Shown: positions 7,560-15,704 of the stretch, piece after piece
Position numbering within the stretch: the first letter of the stretch is position 1
Layout of the letters: the number at the start of each line of letters is the position of its first letter
Source: JAOZPE01 sp964601275
Lineage (GTDB): Bacteria; Krumholzibacteriota; Krumholzibacteriia; JAJRXK01
Length of the DNA: 64,000 nt
Direction of reading: 5' to 3'
Assembly (NCBI GenBank): GCA_964601275.1
Contig: CAZRMV010000006.1
Span: 204,961 to 268,960, forward strand
Made by a program: the position numbers and the translations under genes
Notes under the pieces: model-generated
Told to the model about the DNA's origin: nothing
Seen by the model: the letters and a program-made list of their open reading frames with translations, nothing else
The model's database searches: none

Positions 7560-9614
7560 CTAGAGGTGGCGAACGAGGTAGAAGAGGATGACCAGGACAC
7601 CCAGGGTGAACGAGTAGGCGTACCAGCGGATCATGCCGTTCTGCAGGAGCCTCAAGACCGAACCGAGGATTCCCAGGGTCCGGGCGGTGCCATTCACCAG
7701 GACGCCGTCGATCAGGCCCGTGTCGGTGAAACGGAAGAACACCACGTCGCTGAGCCAATAACCCGGCCGCACGATGAGGGTCTCGTAGATCTCATCGACG
7801 AAGTACTTGCCCTTCAGGAGCCAGTAGATCCGTCCCCCCGCTACCTGTCTTCCCGCATCGGCCAGGTCGAGCCGGCGGGTGTAGATGACGAAGCCGGCGA
7901 CAAGGCCCACCACGGCCAGGGCGAGGGACGCCGCGGCGAGAATCCATTCGGTGGTGGAAGCGGCCGCGTGCGCCGACACCGCACCCTCGGCAACCGCCGC
8001 ATGCGCGGCGACCGCGCCGTGGGCACCCGCCGCCATTGCCGAATGGGAGGCCGAGGCGCTTTCCGTCAGTCCGTGGGACGCGCTCGCGAACTCCCCTCCG
8101 TGCTCGAAGACCGGCTGAAGCCATGCTTCGAAGCGATTGCTGCCGCCCAGGAAACGGGGCCATCCGATCCAACCGCCGACGAGGCTCAAGACCCCCAGGA
8201 TCACCAGGGGAATCGTCATGGTGGCGGGCGACTCGTGCACCTCGTGGGCGTGTTCGGCTTCGACCCGACTCTTGCCGAAGAAGGTCAAAGCGATCAGGCG
8301 CATCATGTAGAACGCGGTCAGGCCGGCCACGGCGAAGCCGACGACCCACAGCACCTTCGAGCTGAGGAAGGTGTTGTAGAGGATCTCGTCCTTGGAGAAG
8401 AAACCGGCAAAGGGGAACACTCCGGCAATGGCCAGGGTCGCGGCGAACATGGTGACGAAGGTCACCGGCATCTTGTCGCGGAGACCTCCCATGTGCCGCA
8501 TATCCTGCTGGTGGTGCAGGGCGTGGATCACCGATCCCGCGCACATGAACAGCAGGGCCTTGAAGAAGGCGTGGGTCATCACGTGGAAGATCCCCGCCCC
8601 GAAGGCCCCGACCCCGCAGGCCAAGAACATGTATCCGAGCTGGCTCACCGTCGAATAGGCCAGGACCTTCTTGATGTCGGTCTGGGTGATCGCGATGGTC
8701 GCCGCCACCAGGGCGGTGAGCGCTCCGACGACCGCGACAACGGCCATGGCCACCGGCGTCAACAGGTAGAGGAAGTTCATCCGCGCCACCATGTAGACGC
8801 CCGCAGTGACCATGGTGGCGGCGTGGATGAGAGCCGACACCGGGGTGGGACCGGCCATGGCGTCGGGCAACCACACGAAGAGGGGAATCTGGGCGCTCTT
8901 TCCCGTGGCCCCGGTGAACAGGAGAAGGGCGATCGCGGTGGCCACCGGGGCCAGCAGCGCGGTATGCTCCGCCATCACCCGGAAGGAGAAGAGGTTCTCC
9001 CCGCCGACATGGCCGGAAAGGGTCCGTGCGATCAGCAGCATTCCCAGCAGAAAACCGAAATCGCCGATTCGGTTCACCAGGAAGGCCTTCTTCCCGGCGG
9101 CGCTGTTCGCCAGGTCCTCGAACCAGAAACCGATCAGGAGATAGGAGCAGAGACCCACTCCCTCCCAGCCCACAAACAGCAGGGGCAGGTTGTCCGCCAG
9201 CACCAGGATGAGCATCATTCCGACGAAGAGATTCAAGTACGCGAAGTACCGCTGGTAGCCGCGATCTCCTCGCATGTACCCGATGCTGTAGATGTGGATG
9301 AGGAAAGCCACCCCGGTCACGAAGAGGATCATCACCGCGGTCAAGGAATCGGCCATGAACGAGACGTCGATCCGCAGATCGCCGACCGGAATCCACTGGT
9401 AGACCGTGTCGGTCAACAGTCGCTCGGCCGCCGGCAGGGTCTTCAGGGCGAAAAAGGCCTTCACCGAGAGCAGGAACGACCCCAGAACCGTCAGGGAGGC
9501 GATCAGGCTCACCACCGCCGCCGGAAGCCTCCGGTTGGTGACGCCCAAGAGCAGCGCGCCTCCCAGGGGCAGAAGCACGATCCAACGCAGATATTCAGCC
9601 GTGATCGGGTGCAT
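7560..9614 (-). CDS. nuoL: NADH-quinone oxidoreductase subunit L
   Basis: 684 residues. Distal antiporter-like pump subunit of complex I, with the long lateral helix expected at the C-terminus. Motifs include LFVGWEGVGLCSYLLIGFW, KSAQIPLFVWLPDAMAGPTP and KKVLAYSTVSQLGYM. Between about residues 495 and 550 there is a low-complexity insert rich in Ala, His and Ser (for example AAHAAVAEGAVSAHAAAS) just before the lateral helix region. This is not part of the usual fold and probably forms an exposed loop. The start at 9614 lies 5 nt after the nuoK stop. Confidence 0.97.
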   Translation of the reverse strand: MHPITAEYLRWIVLLPLGGALLLGVTNRRLPAAVVSLIASLTVLGSFLLSVKAFFALKTLPAAERLLTDTVYQWIPVGDLRIDVSFMADSLTAVMILFVTGVAFLIHIYSIGYMRGDRGYQRYFAYLNLFVGMMLILVLADNLPLLFVGWEGVGLCSYLLIGFWFEDLANSAAGKKAFLVNRIGDFGFLLGMLLIARTLSGHVGGENLFSFRVMAEHTALLAPVATAIALLLFTGATGKSAQIPLFVWLPDAMAGPTPVSALIHAATMVTAGVYMVARMNFLYLLTPVAMAVVAVVGALTALVAATIAITQTDIKKVLAYSTVSQLGYMFLACGVGAFGAGIFHVMTHAFFKALLFMCAGSVIHALHHQQDMRHMGGLRDKMPVTFVTMFAATLAIAGVFPFAGFFSKDEILYNTFLSSKVLWVVGFAVAGLTAFYMMRLIALTFFGKSRVEAEHAHEVHESPATMTIPLVILGVLSLVGGWIGWPRFLGGSNRFEAWLQPVFEHGGEFASASHGLTESASASHSAMAAGAHGAVAAHAAVAEGAVSAHAAASTTEWILAAASLALAVVGLVAGFVIYTRRLDLADAGRQVAGGRIYWLLKGKYFVDEIYETLIVRPGYWLSDVVFFRFTDTGLIDGVLVNGTARTLGILGSVLRLLQNGMIRWYAYSFTLGVLVILFYLVRHL

Positions 9615-9619
9615 GCTGC

Positions 9620-9934
9620 CTACTCCATGAGCTGACGGAATCGATCGACATCGATCGTGTCCCGCTTGCGGAAGAGTTCCACGAGAATGGCCAGACCCAC
9701 CGCCGCCTCGGCCGCGGCCACTCCAAACACGAAGAGAACCAGGACGTGCCCGGTATGATCCCCCAGATAGCGGCTGAAGGCGAGAATGGTCACGTTCACC
9801 GCGCTCAACATGAGTTCGATCGACATGAACATGATGATGGCGTTGCGACGGAAGATGACGCCGGCCACCCCGACCGAGAACAGCACCGCTGACAGAAGGA
9901 GGTAGTGATTGAGTCCGACCGAGGCGTCAAGCAT
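9620..9934 (-). CDS. nuoK: NADH-quinone oxidoreductase subunit K
   Basis: 104 residues and three membrane helices, the expected size. The second helix carries the conserved Glu in FMSIELMLSAVNVT and the third carries the second Glu in VAAAEAAVGLAILV; both lie on the proton path. ATG 9934 is chosen because a strong GGAGG site lies just upstream and the gene then overlaps the nuoJ stop by 8 nt. A longer open frame upstream is antisense-like and inside nuoJ. Confidence 0.96.
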   Translation of the reverse strand: MLDASVGLNHYLLLSAVLFSVGVAGVIFRRNAIIMFMSIELMLSAVNVTILAFSRYLGDHTGHVLVLFVFGVAAAEAAVGLAILVELFRKRDTIDVDRFRQLME

Positions 9935-10445
9935 GGGTCGCCTCCTCCGTGGCACCGGCCCTGGGCTTGCGAGCGATGTAGACCGCGCCGATGACCGCCA
10001 CGAGCAGCAGCAGACCGGCCACTTCGAAAAGGAACACGTAGTCGACCAGCAACTTGCGGCTGACGAGGGCGACGCTCCCATAGCCGTCGCCGGCCGGCGG
10101 GAATCCCCGCGGCTGCGCGCCGGTCACCCGAGCCAGGAGAAAGGCCAGCAGGAGAATGGTGACCGTCGCGATCAGCGGGGTCAGCCGCCCCCGGGTCACC
10201 CGGACCTTCTCGGGCTCTCCCAGGAACATCGTCACGAACAGGAAGAAGACCATGATGGCGCCGGCGTAGATGAGGATCTGCATCACCGCGATGAAATGGG
10301 CGGAGAGCATCGCGAAGAGCGCGGCGATGTTCAGGAAACAGGCGATGAGCCAGAACGCGGAGGTGACCGCATCGCGCCGGGTGATGGTCGCCAGGGCCGT
10401 GACCACCGCCAATCCGCCGAAAAGATAGAAGAAGAGAGCTTCCAT
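9927..10445 (-). CDS. nuoJ: NADH-quinone oxidoreductase subunit J
   Basis: 172 residues with five hydrophobic segments. Membrane-arm subunit of complex I. The conserved third helix reads VMQILIYAGAIMVFFLFVTM, which includes the Tyr-Ala-Gly pi-bulge region. Its ATG shares one base with the nuoI stop (TGATG), and it overlaps nuoK by 8 nt. The C-terminal tail is soluble and charged. Confidence 0.95.
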   Translation of the reverse strand: MEALFFYLFGGLAVVTALATITRRDAVTSAFWLIACFLNIAALFAMLSAHFIAVMQILIYAGAIMVFFLFVTMFLGEPEKVRVTRGRLTPLIATVTILLLAFLLARVTGAQPRGFPPAGDGYGSVALVSRKLLVDYVFLFEVAGLLLLVAVIGAVYIARKPRAGATEEATHA

Positions 10446-10966
10446 CAGGACTTCACCCCGTCGGTGCTGTTGTTGAGAAGAAAGTCGAGGTCGACCACGA
10501 ACTTCTCCCGATCATCGGCCACGATCTCGAAGATACCCGTGTCCATGCGAATCGCGTCGCAGGGACAGGCTTCCACGCACATCCCGCAGTACACGCATCG
10601 GAGCAGATCGATGGTGAAGGTCTCAGGTCGCTTCTCCACGTCGAGACGGTCATCGGCCATGGCGACGATGTCGATGCAGTCGGCCGGACACACTGTCGAG
10701 CACATCTGGCAGGCGACGCACCGCGGAGATCCGTCCTCGCGCTTCATCAAGCGATGGCGGCCGCGCAACCACGGCCCGTAGTTGGGCTTCTCGTCCGGAT
10801 ACTGCAGCGTCGGCATCTTGTCCATGTGGAAGATGTTGGTCAGAAGATGCCGGGCGGTCACGACCATGCCTCGGAAGATCTCCTTCAGGTACCACAACTC
10901 GGCGCCGCGCATCCGGCTGCCTTTGCCGCCCGTCTTGGCCTGGGGTCCATGGATCGAATACGGCAT
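10445..10966 (-). CDS. nuoI: NADH-quinone oxidoreductase subunit I
   Basis: 173 residues. Peripheral-arm ferredoxin-like subunit holding two [4Fe-4S] clusters (N6a and N6b) that pass electrons toward NuoB. The ligands are visible as CVACQMCSTVCP (C83, C86, C89, C93) and CVYCGMCVEACP (C124, C127, C130, C134). An extra Cys follows the second motif (CPCDAI). ATG 10966 gives the family length; the open frame upstream lies in nuoH sequence and is spurious. It starts 14 nt after the nuoH stop. Confidence 0.96.
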   Translation of the reverse strand: MPYSIHGPQAKTGGKGSRMRGAELWYLKEIFRGMVVTARHLLTNIFHMDKMPTLQYPDEKPNYGPWLRGRHRLMKREDGSPRCVACQMCSTVCPADCIDIVAMADDRLDVEKRPETFTIDLLRCVYCGMCVEACPCDAIRMDTGIFEIVADDREKFVVDLDFLLNNSTDGVKS

Positions 10967-10980
10967 CCGAAGGGCCTCCT

Positions 10981-12261
10981 CTAACGGACGAGCAGCACGA
11001 CGGCCGCGGTGACGAAGAAGTTCAGCAGGCCCAGCGGCAGCATGATCTGCCAACCGAGCTTCATGAGCTGGTCGTAGCGGAAGCGGGGCAGGGTCCACCG
11101 CACCCAGATGAACAGCCAGGTGAAGAACAGCGTCTTGAGCACGAAGCTTCCCACCTGCACCGCCGTCGCGAAGTGCGCCGAGCCCGCCTCTCCCAGGTTC
11201 CAGGGAGAGGTGGCCAGCACCACCGCCAGACAGGCCATGCCCAGGAGGAAGAACACCGTTCCCAGGATCAACGGTTCGAGTTCGCGCCGGTCGCCGAGAA
11301 GACCGCGCTCCCTGCGGTAGCGTCTCCACAGCAGGGCGGCGAACAGCAGGTTGAACGCGAAGCCGGCCCACAGCCCCAGGCCGAGGAAGGTTCCGGCATG
11401 TTCCCGCAGGGTGATGGTATCCAGCCACGGCACCTGCCATCCTCCGAAGTACAGGCTGGAGACGAACCCGGCGGAGATCACCAGACTGGCGTACTCCGCC
11501 ATGAAGAAGAGCGCGAACTTCATGCTGCTGTATTCGATGTTGTAGCCGGAAACCAGTTCACTCTCCCCCTCGGCGAGGTCGAAAGGAGTGCGGTTGGTTT
11601 CCGCGAAGACCGAGGTCAGAAAGAGAACGAACCCCAGGGGCTGGAGGAACACCCCCCATCGGGGCAGGAAGCCGAACAGGAGCTGGCCCTGCTCCACCAC
11701 CATCGCGTCGATCCGGGTCGAGCCATACACCAGGAGCAATGCCAGGACGGACAATCCCATGTTGATCTCGTAGGAGATCATCTGCGCGGTCGATCGCAAA
11801 CCGCCCAGGAAGGTGTACTTGTTGTTGGAGGACCATCCGGCCAGCACGATGCCGTAGACCGTGAGACTGGTGATGGCGAGCAGGTAGAGGATCCCCACGT
11901 CGAGATCGGCGATACGCAGTGGAATGACCTTGTCCCCCAGGTAGATCGCATCGCCGAAGGGCAACACCGCAAAGGTGAGCAAGGCCATCACCATGACCAT
12001 GAAAGGGGCCATTGTGAAGAAGAAGCGGTTCGCCGCCGCGGGAACGACATCCTCCTTGAACAAGAGCTTCAGGACGTCGCCCAGGGGATGGATGAGTCCT
12101 CCCAGCCGCATCACTCCACCCAGGCTGGCTCGGTTGGGGCCGACCCGGTCCTGGATGAACGCGGAGCCCTTCCGTTCGGCCCAGATGGTGACCACCAGGG
12201 TGAGGAAGACGAAGACCAGCATGAAGCCGATCTTCCCCAGGGTCCAGGCGATCTCAGCCAC
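10981..12261 (-). CDS. nuoH: NADH-quinone oxidoreductase subunit H
   Basis: 426 residues with eight or more membrane helices. It links the peripheral and membrane arms and forms part of the quinone chamber. Characteristic runs are AERKGSAFIQDRVGPNRASL, the loop FAETNRTPFDLAEGESELV, and LFFMAEYA. Start chosen at GTG 12261: GGAGGAGGTGGAGC lies immediately upstream, the mature N-terminus AEIAWTLGKIGF fits the family, and the gene then overlaps the nuoG stop by 8 nt. A start at 12312 would add an arginine-rich leader that is not expected. At 426 residues it is longer than the E. coli protein (325), mostly through the C-terminal part, which carries additional hydrophobic segments. Confidence 0.95.
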   Translation of the reverse strand: MAEIAWTLGKIGFMLVFVFLTLVVTIWAERKGSAFIQDRVGPNRASLGGVMRLGGLIHPLGDVLKLLFKEDVVPAAANRFFFTMAPFMVMVMALLTFAVLPFGDAIYLGDKVIPLRIADLDVGILYLLAITSLTVYGIVLAGWSSNNKYTFLGGLRSTAQMISYEINMGLSVLALLLVYGSTRIDAMVVEQGQLLFGFLPRWGVFLQPLGFVLFLTSVFAETNRTPFDLAEGESELVSGYNIEYSSMKFALFFMAEYASLVISAGFVSSLYFGGWQVPWLDTITLREHAGTFLGLGLWAGFAFNLLFAALLWRRYRRERGLLGDRRELEPLILGTVFFLLGMACLAVVLATSPWNLGEAGSAHFATAVQVGSFVLKTLFFTWLFIWVRWTLPRFRYDQLMKLGWQIMLPLGLLNFFVTAAVVLLVR

Positions 12262-13846
12262 GCTCCACCTCCTCCGCCGCGGGCTTGCCATCCAGCGGGG
12301 TCCCTTGCTCATCGAGGCCGCCGGCCAGGGCCCCGAACTCCGCCCGGCGGGCGGACAGCTCGCTCAACAGGTCATGATGGGCCCGCCAGGTGGCGGAATG
12401 CCCGAACAAGGCGCCCAGCTCGGCGATGAGAGTCCAGTCTTCCCGGGCCTGACGGGGTCCGTCGACCGCCCTGAAGAAGCGCTGCGCCCGGCCATCCTTG
12501 TTCACGAAGACCCCATTCTTCTCCGCCCAGCTCAGGCCGGGCAGGACGAAGTCGGCCTGGCGCGAGGTAGGATTCTCCCGCCAGCCCAGGTAGATCACCA
12601 CCGGGTAGCTAGATATGGCTTCGGCGGCGGCGGGATCGAGCCCGGCAAGGTCATTGTCCAGTACGATCAAGACCGTACGCTCGGAAGCCTCGGCATGGAG
12701 GTCTTCAGCGGTGAAGTCACCGTATCCGAGACGCCGCGCCCCGGTGTCGTTGGGGGTCCGGTCCGCCGACATCAAGATGCCGTCATCGGCCTCCATCTCG
12801 GCACCCTTCAGGCGGTGTCCCAGAATGGTTCCCCCGGTGGCCTCGGACAACAGGCTCTGCATTCCGTAGAGTTCCTCGAGCGTCGCATGTGGGCTGCCCA
12901 CCAGGACCAGGCGTCGGCCTTCTCCCAGGGCATCCAGCCGGCTCTTCAGTTCCGACCACAGGCGCTCCCATCCCACCGGTTCGTGGGTCTCGCCTTCCCG
13001 CATCATGGGTTCGGTCAAACGGTCGTCACCGCCGACGAGCTTGTAGAGAAGACGTCCATGATCGCACATCCAATACTCGTTGACCGCCAGATTCGTCCGC
13101 GGTGTCTGCCGGTAGAGTCGTCCGTCGGCGTGACCGATCCGCATGTTGCATCCGGTTGCGCATCCGGGGCAGATGCTGTCGGTCGAATCGAGACGGTAGA
13201 CGCGCTTGCGGAATCGAAAGTCGCGGCTGGTCAAAGCGCCCACCGGACAGAGGTCGACCACGCTCAGGCTGTAGGCGTTGTCCAGGGTCAAACCGGGAGC
13301 CACTGCGATCTCGCTGTGATCCCCCCGATGGAAGATTCCCAGTTCGTTGGTCTTCGTGATGTGCTCGGTGAAGCGCACGCAGCGCGAGCACAGGACGCAT
13401 CGTTCGGCGTCGAGCATCACGTATTCGCCGATGGGCTGCACCTTCCGCTTGGCCACCTTGTCGGTGACCTCGACGTCCGTCTCGTAGAGCCCATACTTCA
13501 TGTACTGGTCCTGCAGCCCGCACTCGCCGACCTGATCGCAGATCGGGCAGTCGACCGGATGATTCAAGAGGTGGAATTCGAGGATCTGACGGACCGTGCT
13601 CTGAAGACGTTCGCTGCGCGTGGTGACCACCATCCCGTCACGCACCGTCGAGTTGCACGCGATCTGCAGCTTCGGCACGCCCTCGATCTCCACCTGGCAC
13701 ATGCGGCAGACCCCGGCGATGGGAAGACCAGGGTGATAGCAGAAATGGGGCAGTTTCTCCCCGCCCCGGGCGATGGTGCAGGCTTCGAAGAGGTTCATCC
13801 CCTCTTCGAATTCCCATTCTTTCCCGTCGATGGTGATTCTGGCCAC
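12254..13846 (-). CDS. nuoG: NADH-quinone oxidoreductase subunit G
   Basis: 530 residues. Iron-sulfur subunit of the NADH dehydrogenase module. Ligand sets can be read directly: a [2Fe-2S] site at C36, C47, C50 and C64; a His-ligated [4Fe-4S] site at H96, C100, C103 and C109; a [4Fe-4S] site at C150, C153, C156 and C200; and a fourth set at C226, C229, C233 and C261 like cluster N7 of the E. coli and Thermus proteins. The remainder is a shortened molybdopterin-oxidoreductase-like domain. It is well below the 780-900 residues of those enterobacterial and Thermus subunits. It sits 9 nt after nuoF. Confidence 0.95.
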   Translation of the reverse strand: MARITIDGKEWEFEEGMNLFEACTIARGGEKLPHFCYHPGLPIAGVCRMCQVEIEGVPKLQIACNSTVRDGMVVTTRSERLQSTVRQILEFHLLNHPVDCPICDQVGECGLQDQYMKYGLYETDVEVTDKVAKRKVQPIGEYVMLDAERCVLCSRCVRFTEHITKTNELGIFHRGDHSEIAVAPGLTLDNAYSLSVVDLCPVGALTSRDFRFRKRVYRLDSTDSICPGCATGCNMRIGHADGRLYRQTPRTNLAVNEYWMCDHGRLLYKLVGGDDRLTEPMMREGETHEPVGWERLWSELKSRLDALGEGRRLVLVGSPHATLEELYGMQSLLSEATGGTILGHRLKGAEMEADDGILMSADRTPNDTGARRLGYGDFTAEDLHAEASERTVLIVLDNDLAGLDPAAAEAISSYPVVIYLGWRENPTSRQADFVLPGLSWAEKNGVFVNKDGRAQRFFRAVDGPRQAREDWTLIAELGALFGHSATWRAHHDLLSELSARRAEFGALAGGLDEQGTPLDGKPAAEEVERG

Positions 13847-13855
13847 GTGCGTCTC

Positions 13856-15172
13856 CTAGCTCCGGCCCTCGGCGCTCCGTGCAATGGGGACGAACTCCTC
13901 GGGCTCTTCACCCTTGGGAAGAAGAGCGGCGAACTCGTCGTGGAATTTGGTGATGAAGCTGCGTGCCGGCATGACCGCGGCGTCCGACAGCACGCAAATG
14001 GTCAGACCGGCCATGTTCTGGCAGAGCCTCTCGATCAGCTCGAGATCCCGGGGGCGCCCTTCGCCCGCCAGCATCCTCCCGAGGATCTTGTCGAGCCAGC
14101 CGGTTCCCTCGCGGCAGGGGGTGCACTGGCCGCAGCTCTCGTGGTGATAGAACTGGAGCAGCACCTTGAGGACCTCGGGCATCTTCGCATCGTCACCGAT
14201 GACGATACATCCTCCAGAGCCCAGCATGGTTCCCATCTCCGCCAGCGATTCGTAGTCGAGCTTGGCCGCCATCGTCTCCTCGGCAGTGAGAACCGGGACC
14301 GACGACCCACCGGGGATGCACGCCTTCAGTTCGATGCCGGGAAGCATCCCCTGCCCGTATTCCTCGCCGAAGATGAGTTCGCGCAGCGGTGTCCCCAGGG
14401 GCAGTTCGTAGACCCCGGGCCGCTTCACCGGACCGCTCAGGCTGAAGAGCTTGGTCCCCGGGCTCTTCTCGGTCCCGATGCTGCGATACTCCTCGGCGCC
14501 GTGCTGGAGGATCCAGGGCAGCGTGGCGATGGTCTCGACGTTGTTGACCACCGTGGGAGAATCGAGGAAGCCCACCACCGCCGGGAACGGGGGCTTGATC
14601 CGGGGCTGACCCTTCTTCCCCTCCAGGCTGTTGATCAGGCCGGTCTCCTCCCCGCAGATGTAGGCTCCCGCACCTCGATGGACGATGACCTCCAGATCGT
14701 AGCCGGTGCCGAGGATATCTTTCCCCAACAGACCGGCCGCGTAGGCTTCATCGACCGCGGCCTGGACGCGATCGACCAGCCAACCGTATTCACCCCGGAT
14801 GTAGATGAACGCGTCGTGGCAGTTCACCGCGTAGGAGGCGATGATGATGCCTTCGATCATCTTGTGCGGATCGTGGTCGAGGATGTCGCGGTCCTTGAAG
14901 GTTCCCGGCTCGGACTCGTCGGCGTTCACCAGCAGGTAGACCGGCTTGCCGCTGTTCTGCGGCACGAAACCCCACTTGACCCCGGTGGGAAAGCCGGCGC
15001 CTCCCCGGCCCCTCAGTCCGCTGTCCTTGACCACCGCGACGACCTCTTCGGGCTTCATGCCCTTCAGCGTCTTCTCCGCGGCCTCGTACCCACCACGCGC
15101 ACGGTAGACCTCGAGCCGGTGGCTGTTCTCCACCCCCACGTTGTCCAAGAGGATTTTCGGGAAGTCACTCAC
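13856..15172 (-). CDS. nuoF: NADH-quinone oxidoreductase subunit F
   Basis: 438 residues. Binds NADH and FMN and carries cluster N3; it is the electron entry point of complex I. The FMN/NADH glycine-rich loop is GLRGRGGAGFPTGVKW (residues 52-67), the second conserved stretch is GAYICGEETGLINSLEGK (168-185), and the cluster ligands are C347, C350 and C353 (ESCGQCTPCREGTGW) plus C393. The start is GTG 15172, which overlaps the nuoE stop by 8 nt. Length is normal for the family. Confidence 0.97.
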   Translation of the reverse strand: MSDFPKILLDNVGVENSHRLEVYRARGGYEAAEKTLKGMKPEEVVAVVKDSGLRGRGGAGFPTGVKWGFVPQNSGKPVYLLVNADESEPGTFKDRDILDHDPHKMIEGIIIASYAVNCHDAFIYIRGEYGWLVDRVQAAVDEAYAAGLLGKDILGTGYDLEVIVHRGAGAYICGEETGLINSLEGKKGQPRIKPPFPAVVGFLDSPTVVNNVETIATLPWILQHGAEEYRSIGTEKSPGTKLFSLSGPVKRPGVYELPLGTPLRELIFGEEYGQGMLPGIELKACIPGGSSVPVLTAEETMAAKLDYESLAEMGTMLGSGGCIVIGDDAKMPEVLKVLLQFYHHESCGQCTPCREGTGWLDKILGRMLAGEGRPRDLELIERLCQNMAGLTICVLSDAAVMPARSFITKFHDEFAALLPKGEEPEEFVPIARSAEGRS

Positions 15173-15704
15173 TCTTGCTCCACTCCTCGATGAGAGCGTC
15201 CACCTTCTCGCAAGTCAGGTGCTCATGGTAACGGTTTCCGACCTGCATCATCGGTCCGTAACCGCAGGCGCCGAGGCATTCGACCTCTTCCAGCCGCCAC
15301 TTCCCGTCCGGCGAAGTCTCCCCCACTTCGATGCCGAGGCGCTCCTTGATGTGGGAGATGATCTTCTGCGCGCCCATCAGGTGACAACTGATGTTGCGGC
15401 AGACCTGGAGATTGTAGCGGCCGGGATCTTCGGTGTAGAACATGGTATAGAAGGTGATCAGCTCGTAGACCCTCCGTACCGGAACCTCGAGCCGCTGCGC
15501 CACCCACTCGGGGATCCCGGGGCGGAGCCAGCCCCACTGCGCCTGGCACAACCACAGGGTGGGCATGATCGCGCTGAACGGTGTCGGATAACGCCGCACG
15601 ATCTCCTGGAACTTCGCCTCGCGCTCCTCGCTGAACGCAAAGGCGGAGGTGTCCTTGGCGGAATCCTCGGCTGCGTCCTTGGCCAGCTCGTGATCTTCGG
15701 TCAT
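15165..15704 (-). CDS. nuoE: NADH-quinone oxidoreductase subunit E
   Basis: 179 residues. Thioredoxin-like [2Fe-2S] subunit (cluster N1a) that pairs with NuoF. Ligands are C102 and C107 (VCRNISCHL) and C143 and C147 (ECLGACGYGP). ATG 15704 overlaps the nuoCD stop (ATGA); the longer frame to 15863 is inside nuoCD. The first 20 residues are acidic and not conserved in the family. Confidence 0.96.
   Translation of the reverse strand: MTEDHELAKDAAEDSAKDTSAFAFSEEREAKFQEIVRRYPTPFSAIMPTLWLCQAQWGWLRPGIPEWVAQRLEVPVRRVYELITFYTMFYTEDPGRYNLQVCRNISCHLMGAQKIISHIKERLGIEVGETSPDGKWRLEEVECLGACGYGPMMQVGNRYHEHLTCEKVDALIEEWSKSE

Noticed and set aside
11975..15193. Long open frame (over 1000 codons) on the plus strand across nuoE-nuoH
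   Set aside because: It is antisense to genes with clear cofactor motifs and has the His/Gln/Gly/Arg-rich composition of GC-rich shadow frames.
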